In this document: positions 61,015 through 64,000 of the stretch, in pieces
Position numbering within the stretch: the stretch's first letter is position 1
How the letters are laid out: each line of letters starts with the position of its first letter
NCBI GenBank assembly: GCA_029959605.1
Contig: JASCOC010000008.1
Coordinates: 98,209-162,208, forward strand
Origin: Lysobacteraceae bacterium PS02340
GTDB taxonomy: Bacteria > Pseudomonadota > Gammaproteobacteria > Xanthomonadales > Xanthomonadaceae
DNA length: 64,000 nucleotides
Direction: 5' to 3'
Notes under the pieces: generated by a model
Database searches by the model: none
What the model was told of the DNA's origin: nothing
Seen by the model: only the letters and a program-made list of their open reading frames with translations
Translations under genes and position numbers: made by a program

Positions 61015-61818
61015 TCAGCGGGCCGAGCGCGGATCGTCGCTGACCACCAGCGGCACGCCGCGGGTCGGGTGTTCGAGCACCAGCACCGGCTGTGCGTAGA
61101 CGCGTTCGATCGTCGCCTGGGTCAGCACTTCGCGAGGCGTGCCGTCGGCAGCGATGCGGCCCTGATGCAGCATCGCGATGCGGTCGGCATAACCGGCGGC
61201 GAGGTTGAGATCGTGCAGCACGACGATCACGCAGGCGCCGTCGTCGGCGAGGCCGCGGGCGATGCGCAGCACGGCTTCCTGGTGCTGCAGGTCGAGGGCG
61301 GCGGTGGGCTCGTCGAGGAACACGACCGGCGTGGTCTGGGCGAGCACGCGCGCGAAGGCGGTGCGCGAGGATTCGCCGCCGGACAGGGTCTGCACGTCGC
61401 GCGCGGCAAGGTGGGTGACATCGGCCGAGACGAGCGCGGCATCGACGATGCGGCCGTCGGCGTCGGGATCCGGCGCATGCGGCAGGCGGCCCATCGCGAC
61501 GACTTCGCGCACGCTGAAGCCGAAGCGCACCGCGTGGTCCTGCGGCAGTACGCTGCGCTCGCGGGCGAGTGGTCGGGCCTTCCAGTCGCTGAGTTCGGCG
61601 CCCGACAAGCGCACGCGGCCGGCGGCCGGCACGAGATCGCCACTGGCGACCGCGAGCAGGGTCGATTTGCCGGCGCCGTTCGGCCCGACCAGTGCAGTGA
61701 GCGTGCCGCGTGCGAAGCGCAGGTCGACCGCGTCGAGAATCGCGCGGCCATCGATGCGCACGGTCACGCCGTCGAGCGCGAGTACATCGTGCGCGGCGTC
61801 GGCATGGTCGTAACTCAT
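61015..61818 (-). CDS. hmuV: Haem ABC importer ATP-binding protein HmuV
   Basis: The 267-residue ABC ATPase has Walker A GPNGAGKSTLL (~39-49), signature LSGGESSRTAFARVLAQ (~145-161) and Walker B VVFLDEPTAALD (~165-176). Its sequence and the HmuU/HmuT neighbours identify HmuV, which powers transport of haem across the inner membrane. It overlaps hmuU by 4 bases. Confidence 0.9.
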   Translation of the reverse strand: MSYDHADAAHDVLALDGVTVRIDGRAILDAVDLRFARGTLTALVGPNGAGKSTLLAVASGDLVPAAGRVRLSGAELSDWKARPLARERSVLPQDHAVRFGFSVREVVAMGRLPHAPDPDADGRIVDAALVSADVTHLAARDVQTLSGGESSRTAFARVLAQTTPVVFLDEPTAALDLQHQEAVLRIARGLADDGACVIVVLHDLNLAAGYADRIAMLHQGRIAADGTPREVLTQATIERVYAQPVLVLEHPTRGVPLVVSDDPRSAR

Positions 61819-62867
61819 GCGGCGCCCTTGCGACGCAGCACCAGCCAGAGGAAGAAAGGCGCGCCGAGCGCGGCCGAGAACAGGCCGAGCGGAATTTCAG
61901 ATGGAGGATCGAGGCTGCGCGCAGCAGTGTCGGCGACGACAATCAGCAGGCCACCGGCGACGGCCGACAGCGGCACAAGCCAGCGGTGGCCCGGGCCTGC
62001 GAGCAGGCGCACGAAGTGCGGCACGACGAGGCCGACGAAACCCACCACGCCGGCGAACGCGACCGCCGAGCCGACCAGCAAGGCGCAGACCGCGATCAGC
62101 ATCAGCCGTGCACGTTTGACGTCCAGACCGATGTGCTGCGCCTGACGTTCGCCCAGCGCGAGCATGTCGAGCGGCGTGGCGAGCGCGCGCAGTGCGACTG
62201 CACCGAGCGCGAAGGCCGGCAGCGCGGCCAGCATCGAATTCCAGTTCGCCATCGCCAGCGAACCCATCTGCCAGAACACCAGCGACTGGAGTTCTTCGGC
62301 ATCGGCGATGTAGGTGAAGAAGCCGATCGCCGCCGAACACGCCGCCGCGATCGCAATGCCGACCAGCAGCAGCGTCGCGGTGCCGGTGCCGCGATCGGGC
62401 CGTGCCAGCACGTAGATCAGTGTCGTCGTCGCGGCGCCGCCGAGAAAGGCCGCGACCGAGATCGTCCACGCACCGAACGCGGTCAGCCCGAGCACGATCG
62501 CCGACACCGCGCCGAGCGCCGCACCATGGGTCACGCCAACGATCCCGGGATCGGCCAGCGGATTGCCGAACAGCCCCTGCAGGCCTGCACCGGCCATCGC
62601 CAGCGACGCGCCGACGATCACCGCCAGCAGCGCACGCGGCACGCGCAGGTTCCAGACCACCGAGATGTCGCGTTGGGTGAGCGCGCCGGCATCGACGAGG
62701 CCCAGCTTGTGTGCGATCACGTGCACCACGTCGCCGGGCGGAATGCGCAGCGGACCGATGCCGAACGACAGCACGATCACGACCACCAGCAGGGCCAGCA
62801 TGCCGACGAACAGCAGCCCGCCAGGCGGTCGCCGGACCAGGCCGGTGCGTCGTGCCGCTGCGGTCAT
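61815..62867 (-). CDS. hmuU: FecCD-type haem ABC importer permease HmuU
   Basis: The 350-residue permease has about nine to ten membrane segments and family regions RVPRALLAVIVGASLAMAG, GLFGNPLADPGIVGVTHGAA and FVGLVVPHFVRLL. It is the membrane channel subunit with HmuV. The ATG at 62867 overlaps the hmuT stop by 4 bases. Confidence 0.9.
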   Translation of the reverse strand: MTAAARRTGLVRRPPGGLLFVGMLALLVVVIVLSFGIGPLRIPPGDVVHVIAHKLGLVDAGALTQRDISVVWNLRVPRALLAVIVGASLAMAGAGLQGLFGNPLADPGIVGVTHGAALGAVSAIVLGLTAFGAWTISVAAFLGGAATTTLIYVLARPDRGTGTATLLLVGIAIAAACSAAIGFFTYIADAEELQSLVFWQMGSLAMANWNSMLAALPAFALGAVALRALATPLDMLALGERQAQHIGLDVKRARLMLIAVCALLVGSAVAFAGVVGFVGLVVPHFVRLLAGPGHRWLVPLSAVAGGLLIVVADTAARSLDPPSEIPLGLFSAALGAPFFLWLVLRRKGAA

Positions 62868-63913
62868 GCGCCGGGCTCGGTGTCGAGTTCGGCGGCCAGC
62901 GTGGTCAGCGCCTGCGCCAGCGCGACCGCGCCGGTGCCGCCGCCGATGCTGCTGACCTTGAGCTGCGTGTCGGGCATCACCCAGACGCGGTTGGCGAGGC
63001 CGGCCGGCGTCTGCTGCAGCGTCGGATACGCCTTCCACAGACCGGCTTCGCCACCGAACACGCGCAGGTCGTCTTCGCTGACGAGGATCACCTCCGGTTC
63101 GACCGCGACGATGCCTTCGTTGCTGAGCTGCGAATAGTTGGCGACCTTGGCTTCGTCGCCGACGTTGATACCGCCCGCGAGGCGGATCAGCACTGCGGCC
63201 GCGGTATCGGCGCCGCCGACGGTCGGCGATCCGCCGCCGCCGGTCGCGGAAATGTGGATTACGCGCGGCTTGCGTGTGTGGGTGGCGGCGATGCGCGCGG
63301 CTTCGTCGAGCTGTTGCTGCACCTGCGTGGCGAGCTGCTCGCCTTCATCGGCGTGGCCGAACACGATGGCGAGCTTGCGCACCTTGTCGGGAATCGGCTG
63401 CAGCTCGTCGACGATCACCAGCGTCTGCCCGGCATCGCGCAGCGGCTGCGCGAGCTTGCCGTGGCGGCGCAGGCTGTTGCCGACGAACAGGGTGCCGTCG
63501 AGGCTCAGGATGCCTTCGACGCCGGTGGTGCGGTTGAACAGAAAATGGTGTTGCGCATCGCGGCCGGTGTCGGTGACGGCATTGGTCGGCGCGGCGAACA
63601 CCTGGTCGGACAGGCCGAGTGAATCCATGACCATCACGATGTCGTCGTTGCCGACGATCGTGCGGCTGGTATCGGCGATGGTGACGTCGACGCCGTCATC
63701 GGACCGCACCGTGACCGGCAGGTCCTGCTGCGAACGTGCGACGCGCGGGATGTCGGTACCGGCGATCCGCAGCCAGCCTTCCGACAACGCATCCGGCGTG
63801 GCGCGTGCATCGGTCGACGATGCGGCCTCGGGCGGCGTGGACGACGGCGCGCACGCGGCGAGCGCACAGGCGAGGGCGAGGAGCAGCGGAGCGCGCAGGC
63901 GACGTTCGGACAT
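62864..63913 (-). CDS. hmuT: Periplasmic haem-binding lipoprotein HmuT
   Basis: The 349-residue protein has a lipoprotein signal (LACALAAC, cysteine at residue 21) and an ABC substrate-binding domain of the haem/siderophore class (RTIVGNDDIVMVMDSLGLSD, VYFDTSGRDAQ-like segments; EPEVILVSEDDL). A haem-iron Tyr or His ligand cannot be assigned by eye. It leads hmuTUV; upstream genes are outside the window. Fur control is expected but no box is visible before the window ends. Confidence 0.88.
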   Translation of the reverse strand: MSERRLRAPLLLALACALAACAPSSTPPEAASSTDARATPDALSEGWLRIAGTDIPRVARSQQDLPVTVRSDDGVDVTIADTSRTIVGNDDIVMVMDSLGLSDQVFAAPTNAVTDTGRDAQHHFLFNRTTGVEGILSLDGTLFVGNSLRRHGKLAQPLRDAGQTLVIVDELQPIPDKVRKLAIVFGHADEGEQLATQVQQQLDEAARIAATHTRKPRVIHISATGGGGSPTVGGADTAAAVLIRLAGGINVGDEAKVANYSQLSNEGIVAVEPEVILVSEDDLRVFGGEAGLWKAYPTLQQTPAGLANRVWVMPDTQLKVSSIGGGTGAVALAQALTTLAAELDTEPGA

Positions 63914-63929
63914 CAGCAATCCAGTTCGT

Positions 63930-63963
63930 AAAAAGACGGCGGCCGGCCCGGGGGCCGGCCGCC
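63930..63963 (-). terminator. Terminator of a gene upstream of hmuT
   Basis: A 12-bp GC stem (ggcggccggccc / gggccggccgcc, 63938-63963) followed on the minus strand by TTTTT (63930-63934) looks like the rho-independent terminator of a gene beyond the window end. Homopolymers next to it may be assembly errors. Confidence 0.55.
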
Positions 63964-64000
63964 GGGGGGGGGGTTTTTCGGGGGGTGCGGCCACGGGCGG

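Overview
The window is GC-rich, densely coding DNA from a gammaproteobacterium. The best match is the Xanthomonadaceae, in the Lysobacter/Luteimonas/Xanthomonas neighbourhood. Three things point there: a fused aspartate kinase-diaminopimelate decarboxylase (lysAC), the MurL/MurD2 pair for making the D-Glu position of peptidoglycan from L-Glu (described in Xanthomonas oryzae), and an HU protein with a histone H1-like Lys/Ala/Pro tail. The genus is an inference. I saw no rRNA, tRNA, CRISPR array, prophage or insertion sequence. The window opens inside cysNC and closes just upstream of a haem-uptake operon.

Layout. 0-4 kb: end of cysNC, an M20 dipeptidase, a secreted helix-hairpin-helix protein and a HutD-family protein. 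4-8 kb: a TonB-dependent receptor and a small membrane protein behind a Fur-box promoter. 8-14 kb: the suf operon (Rrf2 regulator, sufBCDS, an acetyltransferase, a Rieske ferredoxin), with a divergent SET-domain methyltransferase. 15-19 kb: a run of small envelope genes (two lipoproteins, a 4-TM protein, an NTF2-like protein, an M23 peptidase, a DUF533 protein), then HU. 20-28 kb: OsmC, two tandem PhzF proteins, and the lysAC-murL-murD2 operon. 28-30 kb: ispB and ssb. 30-39 kb: a peptide-use region with a POT transporter, two secreted S9 peptidases and two DUF819 membrane proteins. 38.8-39.7 kb: a gene-free stretch with a large inverted repeat. 39.7-44 kb: cstA-ybdD, exoD, corA. 44-51 kb: GH97 glycosidase, a DUF4105 protein, and the conserved corC-ybeY-phoH-miaB cluster. 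51-57 kb: a lytic transglycosylase, petABC (cytochrome bc1), sspA, sspB, DUF3301. 57-61 kb: nadC, a Trm112-like gene, purE, purK, a VOC protein. 61-64 kb: hmuTUV haem importer.

Themes. Iron and Fe-S metabolism recur (Fur-controlled receptor, suf, Rieske proteins, hmuTUV). Cell-wall metabolism recurs as well (lysAC, murL, murD2, M23, SLT). Several neighbours are tandem paralogues (PhzF x2, S9 x2, DUF819 x2, two NTF2-like envelope proteins). Three short repeat families lie between genes. The most rewarding places for a second look are the murL/murD2 operon, the inverted-repeat element, the Fur-box promoter with its small unannotated protein, and the cstA leader hairpin that hides its own ribosome binding site.
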